47,623 nucleotides of DNA from Alphaproteobacteria bacterium (GTDB lineage Bacteria; Pseudomonadota; Alphaproteobacteria; Rhizobiales; CAJQND01). Under the pieces are notes generated by a model. That model saw only the letters and a list, made by a program, of their open reading frames with translations, ran no database searches and was not told the origin of the DNA. The DNA lies in contig JAAEUE010000205.1 of NCBI GenBank assembly GCA_024227565.1, positions 1 to 47,623 of the forward strand, given 5' to 3'. The translations under genes were made by a program, and so were the position numbers. Below, one piece after another: positions 16,952-26,355 of this stretch. Numbering within the stretch: position 1 is the first letter of the stretch; each line of letters opens with the position of its first letter.

Positions 16952-17873
16952 TCCGGGCCGGTCTCAATCGGTCCCATATCCTGCCATCGATGATCGCAAG
17001 CCCGACGGCGATCAGGGCCATGCCGGCAAAATGTTCCGGCAACAACACCTCGGCCAGGACCAACGTGCCCAGGACAATGGCGCTCACCGGCACCAGGAAG
17101 GTCACCAGCGCAACATTGGTGGCGCCGGCAACCTGCAGAATGCGGAAATAGAGAATATACGCCAGTGCCGTGGAACCCGCCGCGACGCCAATCACCGAGC
17201 CAATCACATCCCAGCCCGGCACGCTCAACGTCCAGGGCTGATCGACCAGACACACCAGCGGCAAAAGCAGCAAGCTTGAGCATGTCACCTGCCCTGTGGC
17301 GGTTGCCAGTGGTGTGACCTTGGCAAAGCGGCGGCCAAACGTGGCCGCAAGCGCATAGGAAACGCCGGCGCCAATACAGGCAATTTGTCCAGCCAGGCCA
17401 ACGTCTCCGCCGCCCAAGGCGCCAGGCCCCATCAGCACGACAATGCCGGCAAACCCGGCCGACACCCCCAAAACTTTCGCCTTGGACATCCGTTCGTCTG
17501 CCAGCAGGAAGTGGGCGACCAACACCGTGAAGAATGGCTTGGTGGCGTTGATGATGGAGGCTAGGCTGGCGGAAATCTGGGTTTGTCCCCACACCAGGAG
17601 GGAAAACGGGATCGCATTGTTAAGCAACCCCATGATCATAAAGTCCTTCCATGGCAGCCCCTGTCGCTCTGTCTTGGGCACGGATGCCAGGAACACCACC
17701 CACAACACCATGGCCCCAAGCGCAACGCGCAGGAACACAACGGTGAACGGCGGCAGCGCCCGCAAGGCAACCTCTGAGAAGAAGAACGAACCGCCCCAGA
17801 GGATCGACAGGGCAATGAGCATGGCCCAGGCGAGCAGTCCCATGCGTTTTTCAATGGCGTTTGGCGTGGTCAT
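16941..17873 (-). CDS. EamA-family (DMT) transporter
   Basis: A 310-residue inner-membrane protein with about ten membrane spans arranged as two EamA repeats of five. The typical first-span motif LSILWGGSFFFSEVALR is visible near residue 18, and the second repeat begins near IACIGAGVSYALAA. The drug/metabolite transporter family exports amino acids, metabolites or drugs; the substrate cannot be assigned. It follows the ligase gene on the same strand after a gap of 110 bases and may or may not be co-transcribed with it. It converges with the LysM gene. Confidence 0.88.
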   Translation of the reverse strand: MTTPNAIEKRMGLLAWAMLIALSILWGGSFFFSEVALRALPPFTVVFLRVALGAMVLWVVFLASVPKTERQGLPWKDFMIMGLLNNAIPFSLLVWGQTQISASLASIINATKPFFTVLVAHFLLADERMSKAKVLGVSAGFAGIVVLMGPGALGGGDVGLAGQIACIGAGVSYALAATFGRRFAKVTPLATATGQVTCSSLLLLPLVCLVDQPWTLSVPGWDVIGSVIGVAAGSTALAYILYFRILQVAGATNVALVTFLVPVSAIVLGTLVLAEVLLPEHFAGMALIAVGLAIIDGRIWDRLRPARKPD

Positions 17874-17983
17874 TTCAGGCGGCCGTTTAGTGTTGATCTT
17901 TGAGCAGACCGTATCCGCCAGTGCCGAAGGCGCCCACCCGTTTCCTGCGCATCAGACCGATTGATCCACGGGGGAGCGGTTTG

Positions 17984-19621
17984 CTAGCGCCAAACTCCAT
18001 CCTTTTGGTCGAATGCACCAACCGTCAGGTCCTCGATTCCGGCCAGCATCCGCTGTTTGGCGATCTTTCCGGTTGGGGTTCTGGGAAAGTCGTCCACATA
18101 TGCGATGTATCGGGGCAGCTTGAACTTGGCCAAATGTGCCTCGCAGTGCGCAAGAATATGTGCTGGAGGGCAGGCTTCCGTGCTCACCCCCTCCTTGAGG
18201 CGAACATAAGCCTTCACCTCCTCACCGCGTTGCGGGTCCGGGACGGGGACAATCGCGCTCTCGATAACCTCATCAAGCTCGTTGAGCACGGCTTCCACTT
18301 CGCGCGCGGCGATGTTTTCGCCGGCCCGTTTCACCATGTCCTTCATCCGCCCCACGATGAAATAGTAGCCGTCCTCGTTCTGGTAGAAGATGTCACCGGT
18401 GCAGAACCACTTGCCCCTGAACACTTCCCGGTTGGCCTCTGGGCGCTTGTAGTAGCCCCACATGATGCCCCGGCCCGAGACCCAGAGCTCGCCGCGTTCG
18501 CCGGGCGCCACCTCTTGCCCGGCCTCATCGACGATCTTCAGTTTGCGGTCCGGCGCTTCCAGGCCGCAGGTGCGGGCAAAATTGCGTTTCCCGGCCGCCA
18601 TGGGCGTCACGGTTGCGGTGCCAAGCTCAGTCATGCCGTAAGCGTCCCGGGCCGCACAGCCGGCAAACCGCCCCTCCATGGTCCTCTTGCTTTCGGGCCG
18701 CCAGCCGAAGGCGTAAATGTATTTCAGGCACACCCTTGCATCCTCGCCAGAAGGCGGGAACGCCTTCAGCGCGGGTTCAGGAAACGTGCAGGTGTGGATT
18801 TGGTAGTCGGTCAGCCAGGTGAAAAACTGGCTCATGCTCATGCGCCGGGCCACATAGCAGGTGGCGTTGAGGTAAAAGCCCGACAGCAGCTGCCACATGC
18901 CGTCCATGTAGAAGAACGGTGCCCACACCAGAACATTCCCAATTCCGTGCTCTGCCCCGCCTCGGGTGAAGGCCAGGGTGTAGCTGGCGCGCATCCAATA
19001 TTCATGGGTCAGCATGCAGCCCTTGGGAAAGCCTGTGGTGCCCGATGTGTATTGAATGTTGAGAAGGTCAGAGGCCCCGACCCTCACAGGGGGATCGAAG
19101 GGGAAGGCCCCCTTTTCAATCAGCTCCAGCAAGGCATTTTGTTCGCCCGAGGCCTTGCCGCGCACAATGATGTTGCCGTCGGTGAGCATCTCAGGACGCG
19201 CCGAAATGCGCGCCAAAATCGGCAGATACTCCTCCTCGATAACAAGGAACTGTGCATCTGAATCGTTCAGAACAAACGACAGTTCGGTTGCCGTATAGCC
19301 CGTGTTGACCGGCACCATGACGGCACCCAGCCGGCCAAGGGCGCCCCAGACAATCAGGGTTTCGGGCACATTCGGCAGCATGACCGCCACATGCGCACCC
19401 TTGCGCACTCCAAGTTCACTCAGGGAGGAGGCCAGCCCGTCAGCACGTTCATGCAGCTGCGCAAAGGTGAGCCTCTGATCGTCCTGGAACCATTGCCCAG
19501 CCACCTGATCGCCCAAGGTTTCGGCCCGTTCTTGCAGGAAAGCCCCCAGGGTTTCGGGAATATCGGCCGCCAGCATCGCGCGCTCGGTTTCGCGCACGTT
19601 CGCCAGATCCGGCCGCTCCAT
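17984..19621 (-). CDS. Acyl-CoA ligase (AMP-binding; carnitine/crotonobetaine-CoA ligase-like)
   Basis: A 545-residue full-length ANL-superfamily ligase. Motifs in order are IQYTSGTTGFPKGCMLTH (about residues 182-199), AYGMTELG (about 321-328), the TGD hinge region in KWFCTGDIFY, and the C-terminal catalytic lysine in PRTPTGKIAKQRML (about 511-524). It would convert a carboxylic acid, ATP and CoA into the acyl-CoA. The overall sequence style resembles crotonobetaine/carnitine or medium-chain acid ligases, but the acid is unknown. Its ATG overlaps the crotonase stop upstream (TGATG), so the pair is translationally coupled. Confidence 0.88.
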   Translation of the reverse strand: MERPDLANVRETERAMLAADIPETLGAFLQERAETLGDQVAGQWFQDDQRLTFAQLHERADGLASSLSELGVRKGAHVAVMLPNVPETLIVWGALGRLGAVMVPVNTGYTATELSFVLNDSDAQFLVIEEEYLPILARISARPEMLTDGNIIVRGKASGEQNALLELIEKGAFPFDPPVRVGASDLLNIQYTSGTTGFPKGCMLTHEYWMRASYTLAFTRGGAEHGIGNVLVWAPFFYMDGMWQLLSGFYLNATCYVARRMSMSQFFTWLTDYQIHTCTFPEPALKAFPPSGEDARVCLKYIYAFGWRPESKRTMEGRFAGCAARDAYGMTELGTATVTPMAAGKRNFARTCGLEAPDRKLKIVDEAGQEVAPGERGELWVSGRGIMWGYYKRPEANREVFRGKWFCTGDIFYQNEDGYYFIVGRMKDMVKRAGENIAAREVEAVLNELDEVIESAIVPVPDPQRGEEVKAYVRLKEGVSTEACPPAHILAHCEAHLAKFKLPRYIAYVDDFPRTPTGKIAKQRMLAGIEDLTVGAFDQKDGVWR

Positions 19622-20403
19622 CAGTCCTGCTCCTTGCCAGTCAACGGCGGGGTCTGATCCATCGCCAACCTCTGCAGGCGATAGAGCCTTGAGGCAAAGG
19701 CCAGGGCGTCCTGCCGGCTCATCTCCCCTGCCCGCTGGTAGGCCTCCATCTCTGTGCGCACGGCAAGCGGCGGATGGCTGGCAATCAGCTCGGCAAGCTC
19801 CATGGCCCGCGCATCGATCTCATCTGGCGCAGCAATTTCATTGACCACGTGGTGGTGCAGCGCCTCTTCTGCGCCGAACATCTCGCCGGTGAGCAGCATC
19901 CACATGGCAGAGGTGTGCGGTATGTGCCGCGCCAGGCGGATCACGCCGCCGGCCCCGCCCATGCCGTACTTGATCTCCGGAAGCCCGAACTGGGCATTGG
20001 TTGAGGCGATCCTGATGTCGGTCAGAAGCATCATGTAGATGAAGCCCTGGCCCAGGCAGTACCCGTTGATGGCGCCCACGATGGGTTTGAATCGCGTCAG
20101 CCCCTGAACCTCAACCTCCCAACCGGGGTACTCCAGGCTGTCGTCCTCCCGGCGCACGCTCATTTCACGCTGCACCATCTCTGCTGCGGTGCGTTCAGGG
20201 CGCTCGGTCTTGATGTCGTCGCCGGCGCAAAAGGCCCGGTCCCCTGCGCCAGACCAGACCGCCACATGGACGCTGTCATCGGCCACAAAGTCGCGCAATA
20301 TCTCAAGAAACTCCTTGTGCAGGGCCGGCGTGAACACGTTCACCGGAGGATTGTCCAGCACGATGCGGGCAATCTTGTTTTCTTTTGTGTAGTGAAGGGT
20401 CAT
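19621..20403 (-). CDS. Enoyl-CoA hydratase/isomerase family protein (second crotonase)
   Basis: A 260-residue crotonase. The first oxyanion segment is DRAFCAGDDI (about residues 60-69), the second GAINGYCLGQGF (about 109-120), and the catalytic region LPEIKYGMGGAGG (about 142-154). The ATG at 20403 is chosen; an in-frame TTG at 20421 is less likely. It heads a minus-strand operon with the ligase at 17984 and lies 78 bases from a divergent SDR gene that may share its control region. Like the crotonase at 2177, it has GDD after FCA where many family members have GAD or GGD, so the two may be of one subgroup. Confidence 0.87.
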   Translation of the reverse strand: MTLHYTKENKIARIVLDNPPVNVFTPALHKEFLEILRDFVADDSVHVAVWSGAGDRAFCAGDDIKTERPERTAAEMVQREMSVRREDDSLEYPGWEVEVQGLTRFKPIVGAINGYCLGQGFIYMMLLTDIRIASTNAQFGLPEIKYGMGGAGGVIRLARHIPHTSAMWMLLTGEMFGAEEALHHHVVNEIAAPDEIDARAMELAELIASHPPLAVRTEMEAYQRAGEMSRQDALAFASRLYRLQRLAMDQTPPLTGKEQD

Positions 20404-20481
20404 GATCCACCATCGCCTCAAGATCGAACGAGCGATGGTAGCGGGCAGAACAGCGAGAGTCTAACTCCGGAGGACAGGTGC

Positions 20482-21240
20482 ATGATCGATCTCAGCGGCA
20501 AGACGGTGCTCGTTACCGGGGGCTCCCGCGGCATTGGCGCGGCAACGGTGCGTAAGGTGGTGGCGTGCGGCGGGGCGGCGGTCATCCACTATGGCAGCAA
20601 TGCCGAGGCGGCTGAGAAGCTGGCCGCTGAGATTGGGACGGAGAATTGCCATGTTGTCCAGGCTGACCTGCTCGAGGTGGACCAGACCGAGCGCCTGTGG
20701 GATCAGGCCCTTGCCTGGCGCGGCCGCATAGATGTTCTGGTGAACAATGCCGGTGTTTATGAGAAGTGCCCTCTGGATCTGCCGCTGGACGACTGGCTCG
20801 CCGGTTGGGAGCGCACCATGCGCATCAACTTAGGCTCTGCCGCGCAGCTCTGCCGCCGGGCCATCCCGCATTTCACCGAAAAGGGCGGCGGCATCGTCAT
20901 CAACGTCTCCAGCCGCGCCGGCCACCGGGGCGACAGCATCAAGCACCAGCAGTATGGCGCCTCGAAGGCCGGCATGCTGGCGCTGAACCGCTCGATTGCC
21001 CGCACTTGCGCCAAGGACAACATCCTGGCCTACGGCATCGCACCGGGCTTCGTGGACACTGAAATGGTGGGCGACATCATGGCCGAACAGGGCCTGGAGA
21101 AGATGGCGGCGCTCTATCCCACCGGGCGGGTGACGACGGCCAACGAGGTGGCCAGCGTGATCACTTTCCTGGCCAGCGGGGTCGCGCCGCAAACAACGGG
21201 CAACACCATCGATCTGTGCGGTGCGGCAGACGTGCGCTGA
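20482..21240 (+). CDS. Short-chain dehydrogenase/reductase (SDR)
   Basis: A 252-residue classical SDR. The cofactor-binding motif TGGSRGIGAA (about residues 12-21), the structural NNAG, and the catalytic Ser (NVSS), Tyr and Lys (QYGASKAG, Y-x3-K) are all present. It oxidises or reduces an alcohol/ketone pair using NAD(P)(H); FabG-like 3-oxoacyl reductases are the nearest type by appearance. GGAGGACAGG lies just upstream of the chosen ATG, a strong ribosome-binding site. It is divergent from the crotonase/ligase operon, and its stop abuts the opposing benE-type gene with no spacer. Confidence 0.92.
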   Translation: MIDLSGKTVLVTGGSRGIGAATVRKVVACGGAAVIHYGSNAEAAEKLAAEIGTENCHVVQADLLEVDQTERLWDQALAWRGRIDVLVNNAGVYEKCPLDLPLDDWLAGWERTMRINLGSAAQLCRRAIPHFTEKGGGIVINVSSRAGHRGDSIKHQQYGASKAGMLALNRSIARTCAKDNILAYGIAPGFVDTEMVGDIMAEQGLEKMAALYPTGRVTTANEVASVITFLASGVAPQTTGNTIDLCGAADVR

Positions 21241-22432
21241 TCAGGTAGACTTCTTGCGCCAAGCCCGCAGGATGGCGAGCATGCCAATGCCGGCCATCAG
21301 CCCCCAAAACGCGCTGCCGATGCCGAAAAAGGAGAGCCCTGAGGCGGTGACGATGAATGTGATCACCGCCGGCTCGCGCATATCCACGTCAGACACCGCG
21401 CTGGTGAGGGCTGCGCCGAAGGTGGCCAGCAGCGCCAATCCGGCCACAGCGTTGATCAGATAGGTTGGCGATGCCGCGATCAAGGCAGTGACAAGACCGG
21501 CCATCAGCGCAAACAGCAAATACCCGGCACCCGCCGCCAACGCCGCCCAATAGCGCCGCGCCGGATCGGGGTGTGCATCTTCGCCCGCACACATGGCCGC
21601 CGTGATCGCCGCCAGGTTCACCGCATGGCCGCCGAACGGCGCAGCGAGAAGCGTGAACGTGCCGGTGGTCACAAACAAGGGCCCGGCCGGCGGCGAATAG
21701 CCATTGGCGTTCAACACCGCAATGCCCGGAATGTTTTGGGAGGCCATGGTCACAAGAAACAAGGGAAGCCCGATGCCGATCAGTGCGCCCAGCTCAAATG
21801 TTGGCATCACCAAAACCGGCTCGGGCCAGAACCGAACCGTTCCCTCCGGCACCCCCTGCCCCGACAGGGCAATGATCGCGATGGTCACCAGCAGAGCCGC
21901 AGGAACCGCATAAAGCCGGTTGATCCGGAACATCAGCGCCCAAGCTGCAATCACCGGCAAGGAGAGCCAGGGATCCTCGCCCACAGCCTTAATGGGCGCA
22001 AGACAGAACACCAGCAGCACCCCCGCCAGCATGGCGCCGGCGATGGGGACTGGAATGGCGCTCACCCAGCGCCCCAGAGGCTTCCAGAGCCCCGCCAGCA
22101 CGATCAGCACCCCGGTGAGCAGGAATGGCCCCCACAGCAGCCGCAAACCCGCCCTCAGGCGCCCCTGTGGTCGCCAGAAGGGCCGCCCCGGGCGTGGACC
22201 ACGCGACGCTGATGGGCAATCGGGTCTTGAGGCTGAGGAAGATGCCGCCAAGCCCCAAGGCAAACGACAGGGCCATGAGCCCGGAGGCCGCCTGAAGAGG
22301 GCTGGCTCCGGCCGCGCTCAGGCCTTGCACCACAATGGCAAAGGAGGCCGCTGTGCCCACAAAGGCTGACAATAAGCCCGCTGTGGCGGCCTGGAGCGAA
22401 AAGTCGCCGAGCACTTTGCGCACAGCTTTCAT
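21241..22432 (-). pseudogene. benE: benE-type benzoate/H+ symporter, broken by a single-base frameshift
   Basis: The BenE/YdcO family comprises proton-coupled aromatic-acid transporters of about 390 residues in the inner membrane. The N-terminal part (MKAVRKVLGDFSLQAATAG...) reads from the ATG at 22432 to about 22133. The C-terminal part reads in another frame from about 22129 to the stop at 21241. The switch lies at a run of five C (five G on the coding strand) at 22129-22133. Removing one base restores 396 residues, the family's usual size. Unrepaired, the first frame would stop at 21989 after 147 residues. Its ATG overlaps the EamA stop upstream (ATGA). This is either a recent natural inactivation or a homopolymer sequencing error. 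Confidence 0.85.
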
Positions 22433-23313
22433 GGCGCATTCGCCGCGCGGTCGGTTTTGAGCCCCGCCATCGCTTGAACAGCCACGGCCCCCAGCACAAT
22501 TGCCCCGCCGATCATGGTCAGCAGCGCAGGCACCTCGCCCACGCCGATCCAGACCCAAATCGGCGCGGCCACCACTTCAAGCAGCATCAACAGGGTGATC
22601 TCGGTGGCCGGCACATAGCGTGCGGCAATGGTGATGAGAATGTACTGGCCGCCAATCTGGAAGGCGCCAAGCAAGCAGGCCACAATCAGATCATTGCGCC
22701 CAATGGCAAAGTCGGACACCAACGCAAGACTGATCAGCGTGGCGAACACACCCGCCAGGCAGGTTGCCGGCATCATGTCGATATCCTTGCCGGCACGAAA
22801 GGCCACCACGCTGGCCGCATAGCCCGCAGTGGCTATGAGCGCCACGGCACTGCCCGCCACTGTGCCGCTCAACAGCCCGTCGGCCACCATGAAGCCAACC
22901 CCGCAAAGCCCCGCGGTCATGCAAATCCAGGACAAAACCGAGACCTGCTCCTTCAACAGCCAGCGCGACAGCAGAGCGGCCATAAACGGAGACGCGCTCA
23001 GGATGAACACCGCATTGGCCACGGTGGTCAGCAGCAGGGAGATAATATAGGCGATGAACGCTCCGCCAAGACACAAGGCCACCACGACACCCGGCAAACC
23101 GATGGACAGGAAGCGCCGGCGCAAGCCAAAGCCGTCCTTGACGATCATGAACAACAATACGGTGAGGCTGAACGAGACCGATCTGAAGAACAGGATCTGC
23201 CAGCCATCGGCGTTCTCCACCAGGCGCACGAGGATGCCAGCCGAACTGCCGCACAGCCCGCCGACCAACACCGCCAAGATGCCGAGGGCCCGCCCCCACT
23301 TGCCAACCACCAT
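22429..23313 (-). CDS. EamA-family (DMT) transporter
   Basis: A 294-residue inner-membrane protein with about ten hydrophobic spans in two EamA repeats. GLCGSSAGILVRLVENADGW near the start and the FILSASPFMAALLSRWLLKEQ stretch end of repeat one are typical of the family. The substrate is unknown. It starts five bases after the stop of the GFA-type gene and its stop overlaps the benE-type start, so miaA, GFA, this gene and benE could form one transcript. It is a different protein from the EamA transporter at 16941. Confidence 0.85.
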   Translation of the reverse strand: MVVGKWGRALGILAVLVGGLCGSSAGILVRLVENADGWQILFFRSVSFSLTVLLFMIVKDGFGLRRRFLSIGLPGVVVALCLGGAFIAYIISLLLTTVANAVFILSASPFMAALLSRWLLKEQVSVLSWICMTAGLCGVGFMVADGLLSGTVAGSAVALIATAGYAASVVAFRAGKDIDMMPATCLAGVFATLISLALVSDFAIGRNDLIVACLLGAFQIGGQYILITIAARYVPATEITLLMLLEVVAAPIWVWIGVGEVPALLTMIGGAIVLGAVAVQAMAGLKTDRAANAP

Positions 23314-23318
23314 GTCCG

Positions 23319-23720
23319 CTATTCCGCCGTGGTGCCGCCATGGCGCGGGAGATCGTCATCGACCTCAAACCATGGCAACTTTTCTTCATAGAACACATGA
23401 AACTGAGGCATCAGTTCCGCCGGGTTTTCCAAGGTTCCAATATAGAAATGGATCTCGTGCTTGTAGGCATCGGCCTCATAGGCGATGGGGCTGCCGCAAT
23501 TGCCGCAAAACAGTCTGCGCACGCCTTTTGACGACACATAGGCTTGGGGCTCACGGCCGGTGAAACGATAGGCCGATCTGGGAACCGCAAAGAACGTGGC
23601 GACCGCAGAAGACGTGTTGCGCCGGCAGCTTTCACAATGACAGTGACCGCACCAGTTGATCTTGCCTTCAAACTCATAGGCCACCTGTCCACACAAGCAC
23701 CGCCCTTGCGTTACCGACAT
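23319..23720 (-). CDS. GFA-family zinc-binding protein
   Basis: A 133-residue protein of the GFA (glutathione-dependent formaldehyde-activating enzyme-like) fold. Zinc-binding cysteines appear in the family pattern: C8 and C10 (RCLCG), C24, C27, C29 and C32 (CGHCHCESC), and C72 and C75 (FCGNCGS). Family members bind glutathione adducts, but for most no reaction is proven, so a formaldehyde role should not be assumed. It lies 35 bases after miaA and just before an EamA transporter. GGAG precedes the ATG. Confidence 0.88.
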   Translation of the reverse strand: MSVTQGRCLCGQVAYEFEGKINWCGHCHCESCRRNTSSAVATFFAVPRSAYRFTGREPQAYVSSKGVRRLFCGNCGSPIAYEADAYKHEIHFYIGTLENPAELMPQFHVFYEEKLPWFEVDDDLPRHGGTTAE

Positions 23721-23755
23721 GGCTCAGTCTCCTTCACCTGTTCTCACCATCACTA

Positions 23756-24673
23756 TCACTCTGTCTCCTGCAGCTCTGTCAGGAGCCGTTCTGCCGCATC
23801 GCCTGGCGCCAGCGCCGGCCAACCCGGCATTTGGCTGCGGTACCACGTCATCTGCCGCTTCACGTAGCGCCTGGTTTGGGTTTTGGCCAAAACCGCCGCC
23901 TCCTCCAAACCCATCTCTCCTGCCAGATAGCCAGATATCTCGCTCACGCCAATGGCCTTCATCGCCGGCAACTCCCGGTCCAGGTTGAGCGCCCTCAGCG
24001 CCTCAACCTCCGCAACGGCTCCGGCCGCCAGCATCATATCAAAACGCTCCTCGCAGCGGGCATAAGCAGTTTGGCGGTCCGGCATGAGAAAGGCCCGGGT
24101 CACGCCAGCCCCCGCAACCAGCGGCGCGGAGCGGTCCTGTTGCCAGTCTTGCAGCGACCGGCCGGTGGCTTCGCACACTTCGAGCGCGCGGATCAGCCGG
24201 TGCTGGTCAACCAAATCGCTGTCTGATGGGGACAAGCGGCGCTTGAGGCCCTCCTCTCCCTCAGCTTTGTACCAGTCGGCCACCCTTGCCCGCACCTCAT
24301 GCGGAATGTCGGGCACGGGCGCCAGGCCCTCCACCAGTGCCTTGAAATAGAGGCCGGTGCCGCCAACCACCACCGGCAGCTGCCCGGCCTCCCAAACCGC
24401 CTCCAGAACCGGTGCCACATCTTCCAGCCAGCGCCCCACCGAATAGCGCTCTGAGGCGTGCACATGGCCATACAGGCGATGGGGCATGCGCGCTTCTTCC
24501 TCAGCGCTCGGCCGGGCGCTCAGAATGCGCAACTGGCCATACACCTGCATGGCGTCGGCGTTGATGATGACCCCACCGCAACGCGCCGCCAAATCTGCGG
24601 CAACTGCAGACTTGCCGCTTGCCGTCGGTCCTGCAATAAGCAGGGCGCGTTTGGGTGCGGAACTCAACGCCAT
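23756..24673 (-). CDS. miaA: tRNA dimethylallyltransferase MiaA
   Basis: A 305-residue enzyme, the expected length. It transfers the isoprenyl group of dimethylallyl diphosphate to N6 of A37 in tRNAs that read UNN codons, which steadies codon pairing. The P-loop GPTASGKS (about residues 14-21), the INADAMQVY segment that contacts substrate, and GGTGLYFKAL (about residues 100-109) are clear. The ATG at 24673 begins MALSSAPKRALLIAGP; a longer upstream in-frame reading would cross the serB promoter region and is rejected. It is divergent from serB with 59 bases between the starts. In many alphaproteobacteria miaA and serB are neighbours, as here. Confidence 0.95.
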   Translation of the reverse strand: MALSSAPKRALLIAGPTASGKSAVAADLAARCGGVIINADAMQVYGQLRILSARPSAEEEARMPHRLYGHVHASERYSVGRWLEDVAPVLEAVWEAGQLPVVVGGTGLYFKALVEGLAPVPDIPHEVRARVADWYKAEGEEGLKRRLSPSDSDLVDQHRLIRALEVCEATGRSLQDWQQDRSAPLVAGAGVTRAFLMPDRQTAYARCEERFDMMLAAGAVAEVEALRALNLDRELPAMKAIGVSEISGYLAGEMGLEEAAVLAKTQTRRYVKRQMTWYRSQMPGWPALAPGDAAERLLTELQETE

Positions 24674-24732
24674 GTGCGCCTTCCTTTTCGCGCGCTCTTG
24701 CCCACTCAAATCTCTCAGAGATCTCAAAACCC

Positions 24733-25617
24733 ATGGACACCGTTCTTCTCCTGATTGCAAGCCGCCAGGGCCCTGGCATTCCAAATGAGGCGGTTGCCGC
24801 TGCACTTTCTGCCCTGACCGGCGCGGGCGATGCCCGGCGGCTGGCGCCCGAGGCGGTTGAAATACTGCTGCAGGGGCCCATCGGCACACATGAAGACGAT
24901 GTTCGCGCCGCACTGGACGGGTGGCCCATCGATGTTGCCCATGTTCCAGCTGCAGGCCGCGCCAAGAAACTGCTCATTGCCGATATGGATTCCACCTTCA
25001 TCCACCAGGAGTGCATTGACGAGCTGGGCAAAATGGCCGGCGCCGGCGACCAGATCGCCGCCATCACCGAGCGCGCTATGCGGGGCGAATTCAATTTCGA
25101 GCAAGCCCTGCGCGAGCGGGTGGCCTTTATGGAAGGTTTGGATGCAAGCGCGATCGAGACCGTGAAGAAGGAGCACATCACCTTCACAGATGGCGGCCGC
25201 GCCCTGGTTCAAGGCATGCGGTCGGCCGGCGCCTACACAGCCCTGGTGTCAGGCGGCTTCACCCATTTCACGGAATTCGTGGCCGGCGAATGCGGCTTTC
25301 ACGAACACCGCGCCAACCGCCTGATCATCGACGGGCAAACCCTGACCGGCAAGGTTGAAGAGCCGGCCCTGGGGCTCGACGCCAAAGTGAGCGCCCTTCA
25401 TGAGATGTGCGGACGCCTCAGCATCACACCTGGCGACGTTCTGGCCGTGGGTGACGGCGCCAATGACATTGGCATGCTGGGCCTTGCCGGCATGGGCGTG
25501 GCGTTCCACGGCAAACCTGCGGTGCGCGAAGCGGCCGGCATCAAGCTGGACCATGCCGGACTGGACGGCTTGCTTTGGCTTCAGGGGCTGGGCGAAGCGC
25601 CGCGGGCAAATACCTGA
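24733..25617 (+). CDS. serB: Phosphoserine phosphatase SerB
   Basis: A 294-residue HAD-superfamily enzyme that releases serine from phosphoserine in the last step of serine synthesis. The nucleophile and general acid are D84 and D86 in IADMDSTFI, followed by the Ser/Thr motif ALVSGGFTHF (about residues 174-183) and the metal-binding GDGANDIGML (about 237-246). The first 75 residues form the regulatory-type N-terminal domain of alphaproteobacterial SerB. The ATG at 24733 matches the family start; an in-frame ATG at 24655 would overlap miaA. The last 123 codons are overlapped on the other strand by the PAS protein gene. Confidence 0.95.
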   Translation: MDTVLLLIASRQGPGIPNEAVAAALSALTGAGDARRLAPEAVEILLQGPIGTHEDDVRAALDGWPIDVAHVPAAGRAKKLLIADMDSTFIHQECIDELGKMAGAGDQIAAITERAMRGEFNFEQALRERVAFMEGLDASAIETVKKEHITFTDGGRALVQGMRSAGAYTALVSGGFTHFTEFVAGECGFHEHRANRLIIDGQTLTGKVEEPALGLDAKVSALHEMCGRLSITPGDVLAVGDGANDIGMLGLAGMGVAFHGKPAVREAAGIKLDHAGLDGLLWLQGLGEAPRANT

Positions 25618-26238
25618 AACCAGCCAGTATTTGGAATCAAATCCACTGGAAAAGCTCATCACATTCAAAATGGCCACCGGGCCATCGTAGCCCTCTTCGC
25701 CGAACGGCAGTAGCAGCACCTCATACTTGGTCAGGTCCCGCCCCTGCCAGCCCAGGGTCTTCACGCAAAAATGCGCGTGCCTGTTCACCGAAACATCAAG
25801 CAGGCGCGCATAGACATCGCTGATATTTGCTGTATCGGGATCAGGCTGAAGCATGCGCCGCTCCCGGCTCATGCCCATGATGGTGGCGCATTCCGAGCCG
25901 GCATAGACCATTTCAAATGTGTAGGGGTCGCGGCGATGCACCTGGTGGATCACCATGAAGGGCAGCATGGCCTCAACGCGCGATGTGTCAAACGCGCTCA
26001 GCAACGGAAGACCGTTCACCCGCTCCTGGCTCTCCCAAATCGCGAAAAGATCCCGCGTGGCGGCACCTTGCAAAATCCAACTGCCGGTCAGGGGCGACTG
26101 TTCAAACAGGACATAGGGGCTGGCCGGCTTGGCATCAGGGGCCTCACCTGAGCCTGCGCCTGCTTTGGCCGTAAACATCGGCCGCACCGGAGCATCATCT
26201 CCGGGTTTGTCTTTGAGTTCAGCAGAGCTGTTCGACAC
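25249..26238 (-). CDS. PAS_5-family protein with C-terminal extension antisense to serB
   Basis: A 329-residue open frame. Residues about 55-200 match the PAS_5 domain seen widely in alphaproteobacteria (LFAIWESQERVNGLPLLSAF, then a PYTFEMVYAGS core). These are stand-alone sensory PAS proteins, and some are named as polar or cell-cycle regulators, but no partner is visible. Residues 1-45 are low-complexity. From about residue 208 the frame runs entirely antisense to serB for 369 bases. This part has an unusual composition (many His, Arg, Gln, Ala) and is probably not conserved. The ancestral stop was most likely near 25620 and has been lost, or the protein really carries this tail. Confidence 0.7.
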   Translation of the reverse strand: MSNSSAELKDKPGDDAPVRPMFTAKAGAGSGEAPDAKPASPYVLFEQSPLTGSWILQGAATRDLFAIWESQERVNGLPLLSAFDTSRVEAMLPFMVIHQVHRRDPYTFEMVYAGSECATIMGMSRERRMLQPDPDTANISDVYARLLDVSVNRHAHFCVKTLGWQGRDLTKYEVLLLPFGEEGYDGPVAILNVMSFSSGFDSKYWLVSGICPRRFAQPLKPKQAVQSGMVQLDAGRFAHRRFAVERHAHAGKAQHANVIGAVTHGQNVARCDAEASAHLMKGAHFGVEPQGRLFNLAGQGLPVDDQAVGAVFVKAAFAGHEFREMGEAA

Positions 26239-26355
26239 GGTATCACCTATGTGTCCCGGCCTGATCGGACGGGACGCACAGAATGACGCGTTAGCGTAAC
26301 CGAGGCGTTAAGGCGAATGCTAAACGTTTAGTTATCGCGCGGCCCCCAGCGGCCG

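Noticed and set aside
22474..23391. 305-codon plus-strand frame opposite the EamA gene
   Set aside because: Antisense shadow full of His/Gln; the minus-strand frame has clear membrane spans and neighbours.
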